From Muscardinus avellanarius (taxonomy: Eukaryota > Chordata > Mammalia > Rodentia > Gliridae), in the NCBI GenBank assembly GCA_963383645.1, contig OY726572.1, positions 73,185,002-73,249,001 of the forward strand: a stretch of 64,000 nucleotides of DNA. The letters are read 5' to 3'. Below, piece after piece: positions 33,879 to 47,329 of the stretch. The first letter of the stretch is position 1. Each line of letters starts with the position of its first letter. The notes under the pieces were generated by a model. That model saw nothing but the letters and a program-made list of their open reading frames with translations, was not told the DNA's origin and searched no databases. The position numbers and the translations under genes are program-made.

Positions 33879-36376
33879 ATGGCAGAAAACAAAAATCATA
33901 TATCAATAATATCTCATTGTCAAAGGACTTAACTCACCAATCAAAAGACATAGACTGGCAAAGTGGATTAAGAAATATAATCCAAATATATGCTATCTGC
34001 AAGAAACTCACCTTACAGCCAAAGACATTCACAGACTGAAAGTGAAAGGGTGGAAAAAGATAAACCATGCCAACAGTGACCAAAAAAGAAGAGGGGTAGC
34101 AACACTGATATCCAACAAAACAGACTTTAAACTAAAACACATCAGAAGAGACAAATCAGGGCACTTCCTTTTATTAAAAGGAACAATACACCAAGAAGAT
34201 ATAATGATAGTAAATATTTATGCCCCAAACATGGGTGCAACCACATTTGTAAAACAAACCCTTCTGGACATCAGATCCCAAATAGACCCAAATAAAATAA
34301 TTCTGGGAGACTTTAATACTCCTCTCACACCACTGGATCAATCTTCAAGGCAAAAGATGAGTAAAGACTCTTTAGAACTAAAGGAAACCATAAACCAAAT
34401 GGACCTAATAAACATTTTCAGAATATTTCAGCCAGGAACTACAGAATACACATTATTCTCAGCAGTCCATGGAACCTCTTCCAAAATAGACCACATCCTG
34501 GGACACAAAGAAAGTGCCAGCAAATTCAAAAGATGTAATATACTTCCTTGCAACTTTTCAGACCACAATGGAATAAAAGTAGAAATCAACAACAGGAAAC
34601 CCAAAAGAAATTATTCAAATACATGGAGATTGATTGATACATTATTGAATGATGAATGGGTAAGAGCAGAAATTAGGGAAGCAATAAAGAAATTTATGGA
34701 AACAAATAAAAACAGAGACACAACCTATCAAAATCTATGTGACACTATGAAGGCAGTATTAAGAGGAAAGCTTATTACATTGAGTTCCCACATAAGAAGG
34801 ACAGAGAACCACCAATTAAAGAATCTAATAACACAACTAAAGGACCTAGAAAGTCTGGCAACAGTCTATTCCCAAAGCCAGCAGAACGAAAAAAATCATT
34901 GAAATTAGAGCAGAAATAAATAAGAGAACAAAAAAAAAACAATTCAAAGAATCAATAAAACAAAAAGATGGTTCTTTGAAAATATTAATAGAATTGATAG
35001 ACCCCTGACTAGCCTAACCAAAAGAAAAAGAGAATCAACTCAAATTATCAAAATTAGAAATGAAAAAGGAGATATCACCACAGAAAGAAATTCAAAAGAT
35101 TATCAGAAACTACTTTAAAAATTTATACTCCAATAGACTTGAAAACATGGAAGGAATTGATAGATTTCTAAGCTCAGTTAACCTACCTACACTCAGGCAA
35201 GAGGATATAGCAAGCCTAAACCAACCAATAAAGAAATAGAAATGGCAATAAAAATTCTTCCACCAAAGTAAAGCCCAGGCCCAGATGGGTTTCCAGCTGA
35301 ATTCTACAAACCTTCAGTGAACAACTAATACCAATACTTCATAACTTGTTCCAGGAAATTAAAAGAGATGGAACTCTCCCAAATTACTTCTATTAGCTCA
35401 GTATCACATTAATCCCCAAACCACATAAAGATACATCAAGAAAGGAAAACTACAGGCCAATATCCTTAATGAACATAGATGCAAAAATTCTAAACAAAAT
35501 ACTAGCTATACGGATTCAAAACTATATCAAGAGAGTAATACATCATGACCAAGTTGGTTTCATCCCAGAAAAACAAGACTGGTTCAACATACATAAATCA
35601 ATACATGTTATTCACCACATAAATAGAACCAAGAACAAAAACCACATCATCATAGCAATAGATGCTGAAAAAGCATTTGACAAAATCCAAAACCCATTTA
35701 TGTTAAAAAAAAAAAAAAGCTGCAGAAAATTGGGATAGAAGGAATCTACTTCAACATCATTAAAGCAATATACTGTAAACCCAAAGCCAACATTATATTG
35801 AATGGGGAAAAACTGCAAGAATTTCTGCTAAAGTCAGGAACAAGACAAGGATGCCCACTATCACCACTCCTTTTCAATATAGTCCTTGAGACTCTTGCTG
35901 CAGCAATAAGACCAGAGGAGGAAATCAAAGGAATTCACATAGGAAGAGAGGAATTAAAATTATCCTTATTCACAGATGATATGATCCTTTATCTGGAAGA
36001 CGCAAAGAACTCAACCAAAAGACTTCTGGAGCTGATTGACAAATTCAGCAAAGTCGCAGGTTACAAAATCAACCTAAAGAAATCAGTGGCTTTTCTTTGC
36101 GCCAACAATGAATACACAATGAAAGAAAAAAAAAAAGAAAGAAAGAAAACAATTCCATTCACTATAACCTCAAAACCAATAAAATACCTAGGAATAAATC
36201 TAACCCAAGTTGTAAAAGACCTCTACAACCAAAACTATAAAACATTAAAGAAAGAAATTGAAGAAGACCTTGGAAGATGGAAAGATCTCCCATGCTCATG
36301 GATAGGCAGAATAAATGTCATCAAAATGGCCATTTGCAAGAAGATGGAAAGTCCTGGAGAGCATTATGTTAAGTGA
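33879..36376 (+). pseudogene. L1 ORF2 (endonuclease/reverse transcriptase), frameshifted and 3'-deleted
   Basis: ATG at 33879 (MAENKNHISIIS), then a frame loss near 33915. The endonuclease part follows, with QETHL near 34000, NIYAPN, GDFNTPL (about 34310) and SDHNG (about 34560), all key residues kept. More frame breaks occur at A-runs near 34890, 34935 and 35706-35720, with stops near 35240. The RT part shows [18 protein letters not shown] (motif A), [13 protein letters not shown] and FTDDMILY, where FADD is usual. After INVIKMAI (about 36325) the sequence jumps to the 3' end, so the thumb, C-terminal segment and Cys-rich motif are gone. It cannot encode a working enzyme. Confidence 0.9.
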
Positions 36377-36727
36377 GATCAGCCAAGCAGAGAAGGAGAA
36401 GGTACATATGTTCCCTCTAATATGCCCAAACTAGGAAACATAGAGGATACCAGTGGTACTCCAGGTAATGGAGGGGAAATACCATCAAAGCTTGAATGGA
36501 AAGATAGGGGAGGAGGAAGACTGAACTTGATTAATGAGGGTTTACATCAAGTATGTGTAAAATTATGAATATGGCATGTTACTCTGGACATTCATTGGTG
36601 GGAGGGGGAAGAGAAAACAGGGGTGGTGGGGGAGAGGGCACCAAGTTTAGTTTAAAATTATACCATTTATGTTCAATATAAATAAATAAATATATAAATA
36701 AATAATATAAAAAATAACTTTTGAGCA

Positions 36728-38590
36728 AAAGTTGCCAATATTATTCTAAAAAACATAAAACACTATGCTGCCATAAATTATGCTTCCCAAAAAAATGACT
36801 GTCAATTATACTTTATTGTAAAAAAAAGGGTCAAAGAAATTTTTACCAACTTCTCACATTTATTCTCTTTACATGGCCTGTTAAATTATAAAAATGCCTT
36901 CTTTGAGGCTGCCCTGCCTTGTTCTGGAAACAATAAGATCTCAGACCAGAAGACTACTAGAGCATCCTTCCAACTCTTAAATGAAGTTCTGAAATACTAA
37001 TTTCTCAATCCCATGGTGCAATCACTGTAAAAAGCAATTGATGATGATGCACCATTGAATTAATAATGATGGCTCCATGCACAATATTTAATGGTTAGAA
37101 GATTCTCCCTGAGTTCAGAAATATGAAAGCATGGGAGCATGCATCTGTGGGAACTGAACAAAGCAGTAAGTCTGTCTTCTTAGGCTCAAGAAACCTGTAG
37201 CATCTTAAAGCTCCAGGTGCTAACCTTCACAGATGATTGCAGGCAATCCAAGCTTAGATTCTGCAGACCTGTTTCATGTGGGGCAGGGGAAGAGGTTGTC
37301 TGAGTTGGCTCTCTTTCTCCATGAGTTATGGATCTGTAAGTGTCTTGTGTCATCCATTCTTTCTGGTTTACCAGCTTACCACACATCCTACAGATGGTAT
37401 CTGTCTCAGAACATCATCATTACCTATGTCCTACCACCTCAATCTTCCTACAAGAGCTTGAGTTTAAAATCTTCCTCATCTACTTTATAAAGAATTTAGT
37501 AGCTCCAATGCATTTCTGTCTCCTTTACCTTTATTTCTTCTCTAATCTTATTAAAAAATGTCTAGTCATCTTGCTCAATTTCAAGAACAGTTACCCCAGC
37601 AAGTGAGTGCTAACATTTAGAACTTTCTGGTGTTGTCTCTTATATACCTGTTTGGCCATCTGAGTCACTGCAGAAAGAAGTGGCCTATAGATGATGTCCT
37701 ATAGATGGTATCCTATGATGACACCCCTTCTCCCTTGTTGAGGAAACCATGCTGCTATTGCTCACATCAACTCTTGGCTGGAAGATAGTGATGAAAGTTG
37801 TCCTAAAATCAAGAGATGCCAACCCAAACACAGTGGTCCATGGATAACACTCAACTCAATGGCCACCTTCAAGGTTAACACATAGTATCTGTTTTCAAGG
37901 GGGAGGAGAGAAAATTGATACCAAGGAAATTTGCGAGAGCATCCTTAGGAAACATAAAAAGCATCTGTTATATTTGAACATTTGGAGCTTCCTGAACAAT
38001 TGAACACACACACCTTGGCATGCTATTGCATCTTCTTCATTATAGGAAATTTTTTTTTCAGGGTAAGAGGAATCGAACCTAACAGCTGTCATATCATATA
38101 TTTTAATGTGTAAGCTTCTTACAATGAAGGAAGCAGCAATAGGCCAAGTTAGGAAGAAGTGACTAGTCATGTTCTGATTAAAATCCTTGAGAGTTTTCTT
38201 TCTACCTCTAAAGAAAAAGAAAAAAAATTTGAATGTTTTGTAACAGCAGCTCTGAATTTCTCACAAACTATGTACTTCTTAACTAGCCCACCTTGAATCT
38301 TTACTAGCTGCACTCAGAAGAGAAAAAAAAATGAGGAATTGGTAAATCTTTAATAAAGCTAAATTTATTCAATTAAAATTTTATATTGTAATTATATTTT
38401 CATATATTTTGAGGCATTTGAATATTCTATATGTATTAGTAACAAAGAAGAGATCATAAGTGTTGTTTTATTTCTGTTTTCTTTTTAATAAAATACAGAA
38501 GTAGTAATCTTATTATATTTTACCATATCTAGGGCAGAAAATTCAAAATGTAGGCAAATGCTTTTATATTTTGGGGGATATTTCAAATAT
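36728..38590. other. Intergenic, nothing recognised
   Basis: No repeat or gene assigned. The segment 37190-37600 has short open frames without family motifs. Confidence 0.4.
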
Positions 38591-38599
38591 TAGGAAAGC

Positions 38600-39395
38600 T
38601 TTCCATGGCATAATGTCTGACATAAAATTAATATTTAATAAATGTTAGTTATGGTTATTATTATTCCCACAAGAAAATCAGCCATTTGAGGATGTGAGAT
38701 TAGGATTTTTTGATTTTTTTTTCCATTTGGAGACAGGAGAATGGAGGGTGAAAATTGACAATGTCTGTTAGTTAAGGAAAAAGGAAGATAGGTGCTGTTT
38801 TTGAAAGTGTGTACATAAATCAGTAAACTACTCTCAGTTATATTTTATGTAAGATAGTGCACAGACAGCTGGATCTATCTGGCAGGCCAGAAAATTCCAA
38901 AGTGCCTACTCATTATACAGCCACATTCTGAGCAAAGCTGCTACAGGAGGGTTATTATTTAAGACTTGCACACTTTATACGAAAATATCTCAACCACTCT
39001 TGAAACTGATTACTAGACTAGGGAGAGGTACCTGGGGTTTAGTGGTCTGGAATAAGACCTCTGTTTACACCGAAACCTAAATGTGATAGTGTCTAACCAA
39101 GGAAAATATGTTTTCCTCTTTGTAAATCTGAATATAAAACATTTTGAGAATAAGCAAGAGTAAGAGAAAATGCAGCCATAAATTCATTCACCCATTTACT
39201 CACTCTACAAACAAGCATTGAAAAAGCCACGTCAGAGGAAGGAGAAAATGAGAAGAGAAAGAAGAGGTGCCTTTGCTTTGGAGATGAGTTCTCTACTTCC
39301 CACTGGAGTACCAGAATTTCTGTTGTATTCTAAACTAAAAAAAAATTTACTTTTATATACTATGTTATGCTTCTTCTTTACTACAAGAAATAAAT
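38600..39395. other. Intergenic, possible L2-like relic at 38605-38665
   Basis: CATAATGTCTGACATAAAATTAATATTTAATAAATGTTAG resembles the old L2/MIR ending CTCAATAAATGTT, but weakly. The remainder is unassigned. Confidence 0.25.
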
Positions 39396-39396
39396 C

Positions 39397-39534
<138 letters not shown>

Positions 39535-39824
39535 TGTGTGGAAGGACCTGGATCTAAGGGCCTCAGCCATCAGACTGCTCCTGATCCACTGTCCCTGTGT
39601 GTAGGCTTCAGTCCTCATTCACAATGTTTTTTGTTATGAAGGACCAGTTATCTACTGACTGAATTCTTATCCTTCTCCTAAGTTCTAATGTATAGCAGTC
39701 TTTAGCCTGAACAGTATATTCTGATGCAATTTCCAGAAAAGAGGTGTAATTATCTTGTATTGGAATAGATGTGCATGAAAGAAACTATTCTCATGTTCTT
39801 AACTGGTTTTGTGTGTATATATGT

Positions 39825-39905
39825 GTTCTTGTACCACTGAGGAATGAACCTAAGAGGCTCACACATCCTAGGAAAGTACTTTACCACTGAGCTACATCCC
39901 CTGCT
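39825..39905 (-). mobile_element. ID-like element, antisense
   Basis: GTACCACTGAGGAATGAACC, AGGAAAGTACTTTACCACTG, AGCTACATCCCCTGC: reverse complement of a tRNA-derived ID body. Confidence 0.7.
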
Positions 39906-39909
39906 TATT

Positions 39910-42180
39910 CTCTTATAGCCAGACAAGAAAGGCATTTCATTGAAAAAGAGTTCAAGATTGAAAAAAATCCAGTAAGTATCTACTATATTTTTCCTGCATT
40001 TCTACCTATCTATGAAAACACCACCTTCTAGTCCCTGAAGCCTGAAAGAGCACAGAAGAGTAAAACATCTGCAAGTGTAAGGGGAAAAAATCCATAGTTG
40101 AGTATTGAAAACAGTGGTGGAATGGGAGTGTTTATCTATGTTATTATGTCAGAGGACCCTGAAATGTCCAAATACATGTCTGATATGCACCTGTCTATGA
40201 ATTCCCTGGTAGTGGGAAGATAAACTCAAAAGGACATTTTGACATTGTATTTTCATATTCGTGTATGGATTTTAGATGTATCTGACAACTAATGGATGAA
40301 ACTTGACAGAAGAATGGTTATCTAATCATCAGTAGCTGCATGAGTATAAAATTAATCACATTTAGATGTTTGCTCTGAATCCTATGGATTCATATATATT
40401 CATAGCACCTTTTTAACTCATTATTCATCTTTGTCATTTAAAATCTGTTCAAAAGATTACACTAGAATCACTTTAGTAAAACATTTGTGATTTCACTGAA
40501 GGCTGCCTACTATCAAAGGCAATACAAACTGTTAAATATCTCAGATTGCATTCAAGAATTTCTAGTAGAAGAGACGGCATGACTGGTTTCAGGTCCATAA
40601 ATATCTGTCATAAAAACATAGGTTCTTTTTGTGTCAAACCTGAGAATAGATATAAAGAGATAAATGACTTATTTGGAACAAACAAATAAAACAAGTTTAA
40701 TCAAATGTTAAATGCAGATGGAAGCCTAGTGTTTTTCATTAAGCATTATATTTAAAGGAACTTAATATATCAAGATCATAAACACAACTTTATAAAAAGC
40801 AGCATGTCACTCTAATAATATAATGCGGAAGCCAAAAGAGATTTAAAAGATCTTACATAAAACTAAAGCTGGTCAATGAAGAAGAAAATAATATGTATTT
40901 ATATGGACACATCTATATTATTAACTACTAATGTTTTTAATATGTAGGTTAAAAAGTAATTATTCCCAAAATACCAGCTGTGTACTTGTGTATCTTATAA
41001 TGCATGGCATTCTACACTAGATGAAATATCCTATTTGAAGAAACTTTATTTCCTCACCCAAAAAATGAGTTTCAGTTCCTGGGATTACACATTTGGAAAT
41101 TATCTTTTTTCTACACTAGCTGAGCTAAGATTTTTGTATAATTCAACTTTCAGTTAACAAAACTTGCTTTGGCTTTTATAATCCTCTGCTCCCAGATAGG
41201 AAGAGGCAGAAGTACTCCCTGGGGCACTTCATAAACATAACAGTTGGCCCACTACCAATGTAGCACCCTCTACTGCTAGAACTTAATCACACAGAAGAAA
41301 AGCATCTGCCTTGGAGACAAATAGGGAGGGGACTGTGTGAGAAATCAAAGTTGAAAATTCATGTCCATCCCTGATACTTTCCACACAAAAAAAATGACTT
41401 TGCATTTAATTTTTTTTTAATTTTCATTCCTGATGTTGATAATTTGCTTCTGTTTGATTTTATTCTATATCAGCCTTACTAGAAGTCTATCTATATAATT
41501 GATCTTTCCAAAGTACCAAGTTTTGGTTTTACAATTTATTCTAATACACTTTTACTTTCTAGTTCAAACCTATCCAGTTGCATATATATTATTTTTATCC
41601 TTCTACTCTCTTATGATCTAATTTGCTATATTTTTCCTTGTTCTTTTAAGATGGAAGCAAAGAAAACATTGTTTTGGGTAAGATGAGCATGTAGAAGTTG
41701 ATTTGTTCTAATAATACTGCCAGAGATAGAGGAGAAAGCACAGAAGGAGTTTATTTGTCTAGCTCCCCTCCTCCCTTTACCCTTACCTGTAGCAGGCATT
41801 AAAAGGTCAGTATCTGACCAAGCAATAGGGTGACTCTTAACAGGGTTCAGGCATGTATGAAAGATTTGTAACAAAATCAAAGCTGAAGAGCCCTTCAAAA
41901 ATCACAAACAACAGTTGGTTGTTTTGTTTTTATTACCCCTTGAGGAAGTGTCAGACTACAACAGATGACACAGTATTGCACTGTATGTATGAAGACACAG
42001 TCTATAAAGCATTTGTTTAAAACAGAACATAGTTAACATCACTGGTACTCTTCTCTTAGGAGGATGGGGAGAGAACTCTGTTCTGAATACTCTAAGTACG
42101 TGATAGCATTTGCAGCTCATTTGCTCTGGACTCCCAACTCTTCTTCCACACCCACTGCAGGCATGGACTTGGGTGTTGGT
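39910..42180. other. Intergenic, nothing recognised
   Basis: AT-rich DNA with no repeat or coding signal that I can name. Confidence 0.4.
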
Positions 42181-42194
42181 AATGTCTAGGAGAC

Positions 42195-42760
42195 CTGAGA
42201 GAAAAAGAAATGATGCAGACACAGAGAATAGATAGAAAGGGGCAGGCCAGGGACCGCACCCTTAGGTGAAGGCCCCACTGGACATTTGTTCACAACTTTT
42301 ATTGCTATCCTAAGCAAGAAGGTTACAGTTTGGACACGGCTGCATATGTTCAGAGAGTCCAGGAAGTTTAACCAGTAAATGTGCAGGGAGACCTAGAGAT
42401 GATATGTAATGGGTAAACATACGGGAAGGCATTGAGGTAATGGCTAACTGGATAAACTGCAGAACAACTATAGAGAGTCCTTGAGATAACAGTTGGCAAT
42501 AAAACCTCTGATGATGTGCAGAAGACCCTTAATACAACGTTTGATTAGCGGATATTTGAGAGCTGGCACCTGTAAGAAACTGGAACATTTACCTTAGAGA
42601 AACAGGCTGCTTTCCGGGAGTTCAAGAGTCTGCCCTTAGATCTTTCCAAGGCAAATGATCTCCTGCCTCTGCCAGCTGTATTTTCTACAGTTGGGCTCAG
42701 TAGCCCCTTTGATCTACAGTCTGTATGTAGCCTACAGAAGTGTGTACCAACTTCTAGGTC
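42195..42760 (-). mobile_element. Candidate ERVK-like solo LTR, antisense
   Basis: On the minus strand: a long unique block, then CAATAAAAGTTGTG (polyadenylation signal), then about 90 bp including GGTGCGGTCCCTGG and a T/C-rich run ending CTCTCAGG. This layout resembles U3-R-U5 of ERVK/IAP-type LTRs. No retroviral coding sequence is seen beside it. The ends are uncertain. Confidence 0.4.
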
Positions 42761-43194
42761 AGTACATTTCATGACTTAGCAAATGCAGAGTACCTTTTAC
42801 TGTTTCTTTCTGCAACTCAACAATCTCCAACAGCACTGTGTGAAAGCTCCCTTTGTTCTTTAGAATTCTTTCAAGTCCTGCCTAAAGGATAAAGCTAAGA
42901 GAGCTATTTTGAATTGCCACAGCAAGAAGGAGCCATGAATTGTATGTCTTCATATTTAGTCTGTTCTCTTTGAAGCACTCATAGCACATTTCTGAGAAGT
43001 CTTTAATGCCAAAGTGACTCCATTTTATGTGACTGTTGCTTTCTTACCCATGACACCTTTGGATGCTCCACTGTTCCTATTACTGTGAAAATGTGATCAC
43101 TAAGCCTCTTTCACATCATGGCAGCACCAAATCTCTACTTAACTGCTGCTCTCCTGATTCTACCTCAGAAATAGCACCAAATGCAGAAAGGGAG

Positions 43195-43573
43195 CCCTAT
43201 TAGAGTCTGGATTTAAAATGTCTCCTTAAGGCTCAGATGTTGAAGGCTTAGGTCTCAACTGATCCTACTATTGGGAGTTAATGGAAAGTTTAAGAGGTTG
43301 GGTAGTTATAGGAATTTAGGTCACTGGACACATACCATTAAGAGTGTTTTAATATCTCAGCCCCTTCCTCTCTCCCTGCTTTCTGGCTGCCATGAGGTGA
43401 ACAGCTTCTTCTGCTTGTATGGCCCAGATGCCATTATACTCTGCTCACCTCAGCTCAAAACAACAGAGCCAAACAACCCTGGACTGACATGAGGAGCCAA
43501 AATAAACTTTTTCTCCTTTTTTAGGTGTTTTGCTCAGGTATTTTGTCACAGTGACAGAAAGCTGACTAACAGA
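43195..43573 (+). mobile_element. MaLR-type LTR, sense
   Basis: Shows GGCTGCCATGAGGTGAACAG, GAGCCAAAATAAACTTTTTCTCC and TCAGGTATTTTGTCACAGTGACAGAAAGCTGACTAACAG, the standard order for a MaLR LTR polyadenylation region and end. Confidence 0.75.
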
Positions 43574-44314
43574 TCTTCCTTGGGATACTTTAGAAGGAAA
43601 CCAAAATATTAAAGATCCGTCATCCTCCCTCCTGGCCAGAAGCAAATAGTTCCTTAGAGATAATCTTCTTTGCTTCTTAGAGTCATTTAATATGATTTTT
43701 CTCAATTGTAAGCTTGCCTCTGGTGATCTTTGTTTGATTTGGGCTTAATAAGAACAAATATTTATAGCTCATATCCCCCCATCACCCTTACCACTGGAGG
43801 TAATCCTGACCCGTCCCACAGGTTTCCTCCTAAAGAGTTTGCAGGGTTTCTGCATCCACTGCTTCTTCAGACGCAGGAAATAAACACTATTACAATCACC
43901 GAAGACGTAGAAAAATTAGTCATTATAAATATAACCAGGTATCTGCAGCATTTCCTCAGCCCAGGGACCTTGACATACATTTTCCTACCACTGGCTTTTT
44001 GTTGTTGTTGCTTATCTCTAAGTGAGACAGAGAAGAGAGTAATGTCATGTGAGGAAGGAGCTAGTTTTGTCATTTCAATCCCATCCTCAGCACAAAGAAA
44101 GGCATAGCATAAGAAGGGTGATCAAATACCACTGGAAGAAAGTTCTAGAGCCACAAGTATAAAAGATATACAATAAATAATCTCAGGGCAAGGTTTCAGA
44201 GGTGGGGTGGGAGGTAGGGGGTGAGCTCAGTTTATCTTTCTGGAGTTAAAGTTCTATTGGGCATTTCTAAGTGATGTGTTAAAATTCGCAGTGCACAAAT
44301 AGTCTCAGCTATGT

Positions 44315-44368
44315 TGTATTTGTGTGTGTGTGTGTGTGAGTGTGTCTGTGTGTGTGTGTGTGTGTGTC

Positions 44369-44400
<32 letters not shown>

Positions 44401-44590
44401 GTAGTGGGGATTGAATTCAAATGCATTTTACCTGTAAGCTATATTCCTGTCTCTTTTTAGTTTTTGTTTAGAAATAGGGTCTCACTAGGTTGTGGAAAGT
44501 CTTACTACATTGCTGAGGTTGTCTTTGAACCTGCTACCCTCCTGTCTCAGCCTTCCAATTACTGTGGTCACAGGTATGTTCCAATATATC
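44315..44590 (-). mobile_element. (TG)n tract and B1/ID-related SINE, antisense
   Basis: TG/TCTG repeats at 44321-44400, then GGGGATTGAATTCAAATGC, GTAAGCTATATTCCTGTC, AAATAGGGTCTCACTAGG and TCAGCCTTCCAATTACTG. Confidence 0.75.
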
Positions 44591-44599
44591 CAGATTCTC

Positions 44600-46600
44600 T
44601 TTCACACAAGCACTCTAATTTGCACAGTTCTAAGGTCAACTTCAAAGTATTCTTTGCCTTTACAGAGATGATTGAGATAGAAACCCAATCTATCTCTAAT
44701 ACCCCTGTAAATATCAGTCTCTTAAAATTACATATTGTAAAACCTGTTTTTTTTTCAATAGAAAACTATTCACTCTCTATTATATACTCTCTGGGTTACT
44801 AGATTCTAATCCTGTCCACTGAAGTTAAGGAATTGAGTTATATTCATATATATGACATGTATGTATGTGTATGTACAAATATAGTCCTAGTTAAATAATG
44901 ATTTAATTTTCTTTCTGTTCCACCCCTGCCCTGTTCATAGAAAAGTTAATTTTGCTTGCTTTGCAGTTTATCTTAAAGTGTCTTTAACTCATGTAAATCT
45001 GTGATATTTTAACTTTTCATTCAAACCATTTATAACTTATTTCTGTTTCCATCCTATCACAGGAGTAAAATCAAATCTTTCTTATGTGTTCCATAAGTAT
45101 GAGAGTTTCATTTTACTTTTTCCTTAAAATGATCCTTGAAGATTATCTATTTCATGGGATTGCAGGAGAGGGACTCATATTTAATTGTCACTCGGCTTTG
45201 ATCCTTGATCAAAATAGGCCCCAGGGATTTGAATAACATTAGGAACTTTGTTGAAGTTTCTCAGAAGTTTTTCATAATGTTCAACCTTTTGTTCTGACTT
45301 ACTTCACTTGTCTGCAAAGCAAAGGTGTTTCACTGTGGGAAGTTGAAATTCTTCCATTTCATCAAAGGCCAGCTAGGTTTACTTGTAGAGAAGGTATGAA
45401 TGAGTCAAGAGCTGATACCATAAGCACTTCTGGTTTTTTTCGTATAATAATTGTTTAGGGAACATTCCTTTATCTCATTATCATTTTTTGGTTCTGGTTT
45501 ATATTTCTAAAGGCAAGAATGAAATTTTGTCATTTACCTTGTTGCGATCAGTGTCTTTTTTCTACAGATTCCTGTGTGCTCGCCAGCTTTACTGTATCCT
45601 CTTCTCCAGGTATGTTTTTCTCACTTTCCTTTGAGTATCAGCTTCCAGAACAAACTTTTGTGAACATTCATCCACACTTTGCAAAGTGCTAAAAACCACA
45701 TTATTCTCTCCCTTTCTTGAGCATCCGCATCTAGAAATACACGCCTTGAGGAAATAAACAAAGAGCACCAAAATTAGAACAGAGCCTAATTTATCCCAAG
45801 CTCACTGCAGCAATGGAGTCAGCCACCATGGTTTAGATTTAGCAAAGACTTGAGGAAGAAAGCTGGGGGGTAGGAAGCCTTTATAATGAAAATCAGGAAA
45901 GTCTTTGCTGGTTGCTGGTAAGGGGAAGCTGGAGGTGCTTAAGATGTGAAGCATCTTATGTGATTGTTTTGAAGAGTATATTTGGCTCTCCTTGGTGGTT
46001 CTCCATAGGAAATTGGAGCAACACATAGGGAAGCTGTCAGTCATTGACTAAATCCTATGTGTTCTGGGCTAGTTGCTACAGAGTGTGTGGTCTGGCTTCT
46101 TTATTTGTTGCTGTTGCTGAGACTGTGAATTAGAGTTCTATCATGATATATGATCTAGCTACTGCCCATATTATTTGCATTTATCTCTCATTAATACCTA
46201 AAATATTTTACAATGTAAAATGATTGCTATGAATCTAAAGACATCTGAATAAAAAGGCTGTTTTCAGTTATCAAGACTGATTTTTGTTGCTTTCACAGGT
46301 GACCTGGATACTATGTTAGGTCTTTTGCTTATATATCTTCTATGATCCTTGTTCAAAATCTTGTAAGTTTTTATCTTCTTTTTGCAGACAAAAGGATTAA
46401 GGCTCAAATACATCATTAGCATTTATGAAGAGGGCACAACTAGAAATGGGCATAAGTATATTTAATCTTAAATTTGTTATTTAATATCTTAAATCTGTTC
46501 TCTTGGAAAAAAAAATGAAAGGGTATATTTCAAAATTTTAACCCTGGTAAACTAAGTGTGTGGGTCTTGGGAAAAATAACATATTATTTATATAAAAATG
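44600..46600. other. Intergenic, nothing recognised
   Basis: No family motif in the short open frames; no repeat assigned. Confidence 0.4.
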
Positions 46601-46604
46601 GCTC

Positions 46605-46775
46605 TTTTTGCTGGGTGTGGTGGCGCACGCTTGTAATTCCTGTGCTTAGGAGGCAGAGACAGGAGTATCGAGCTGGTTCAAAGCCAGCCGCACTGGCTTA
46701 AGAGACCCTGTTTTCAAATAAAAATTATAAAATAGGTCTGGGAGTGTAGCCCGGAGGTAGAAGAGGTTTATATGG
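46605..46775 (+). mobile_element. B1/ID dimeric SINE
   Basis: TGCTGGGTGTGGTGGCGCAC, TTGTAATTCCTGTGCTTAGG, GGCTTAAGAGACCCTGTTTTC and GGGAGTGTAGCCCGGAGGTA. Confidence 0.85.
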
Positions 46776-46844
46776 TAGGATATTATTTACAGACAAATCA
46801 AAGAGAGCAAAAGAATTATATTCCCTACCTTCCTTTTCTTTTTT

Positions 46845-47050
46845 AGTACTGGAGCTTAAACCTAGAGGCATTCTACCTGCAAGTGAAACCTCCAGTCCTA
46901 CTTTAGTTATTATTATATATTTTTAAAACAGGTTCTCACTAAGTTGCTGAGAGATCTTGGTAAATTGCAGAGGCTAGCCTTAATACCTGTAATCTTCCTA
47001 TTACAGCCTCTCAAGTACTGGGATTACAAACATGTACCACCATGCCCAGC
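46845..47050 (-). mobile_element. B1/ID-related SINE, antisense
   Basis: AGTACTGGAGCTTAAACCTA, AAACAGGTTCTCACTAAGTT, CTCAAGTACTGGGATTACAA and ACCACCATGCCCAGC. Confidence 0.8.
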
Positions 47051-47329
47051 TGGAATTGTATATTCTTAAGAGATAGTCCAAGTATAGTAATATAATGAAG
47101 TGTACAACCAATCTTCATTGATATTTCAATAACTATTACCACTTACTCATCTACCTGCTCATCCATTTATCAAATAGTAATTAAGCTACAAAAAGTTTTA
47201 GGCCTGATATTGGCACCTGCGATTAAAAACACATATACATTAATTAACCTCAAGGCTGAAGTTAATTAATGGAAAAGCTACATTTGAATATGTGTACACA
47301 TGTGAATACAACATTGTTAATTTGGACAC

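Larger units (their letters stand above)
30684..36715 (+). mobile_element. L1 retrotransposon with full 5' end, internally deleted, ORFs broken
   Basis: Flanked by the perfect 12-bp duplication AACTTTTGAGCA (30672-30683, 36716-36727), so both ends are original. The order is 5' UTR (30684-32850), ORF1 (32851-33758, frameshifted), ORF2 (33879-36376, frameshifted and lacking its C-terminus), 3' UTR (about 36355-36660) and an A-rich AAAT-type tail. At about 6.0 kb it is shorter than a usual 6.5-7 kb L1 because roughly 1.1-1.3 kb of ORF2 is missing. Confidence 0.93.
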
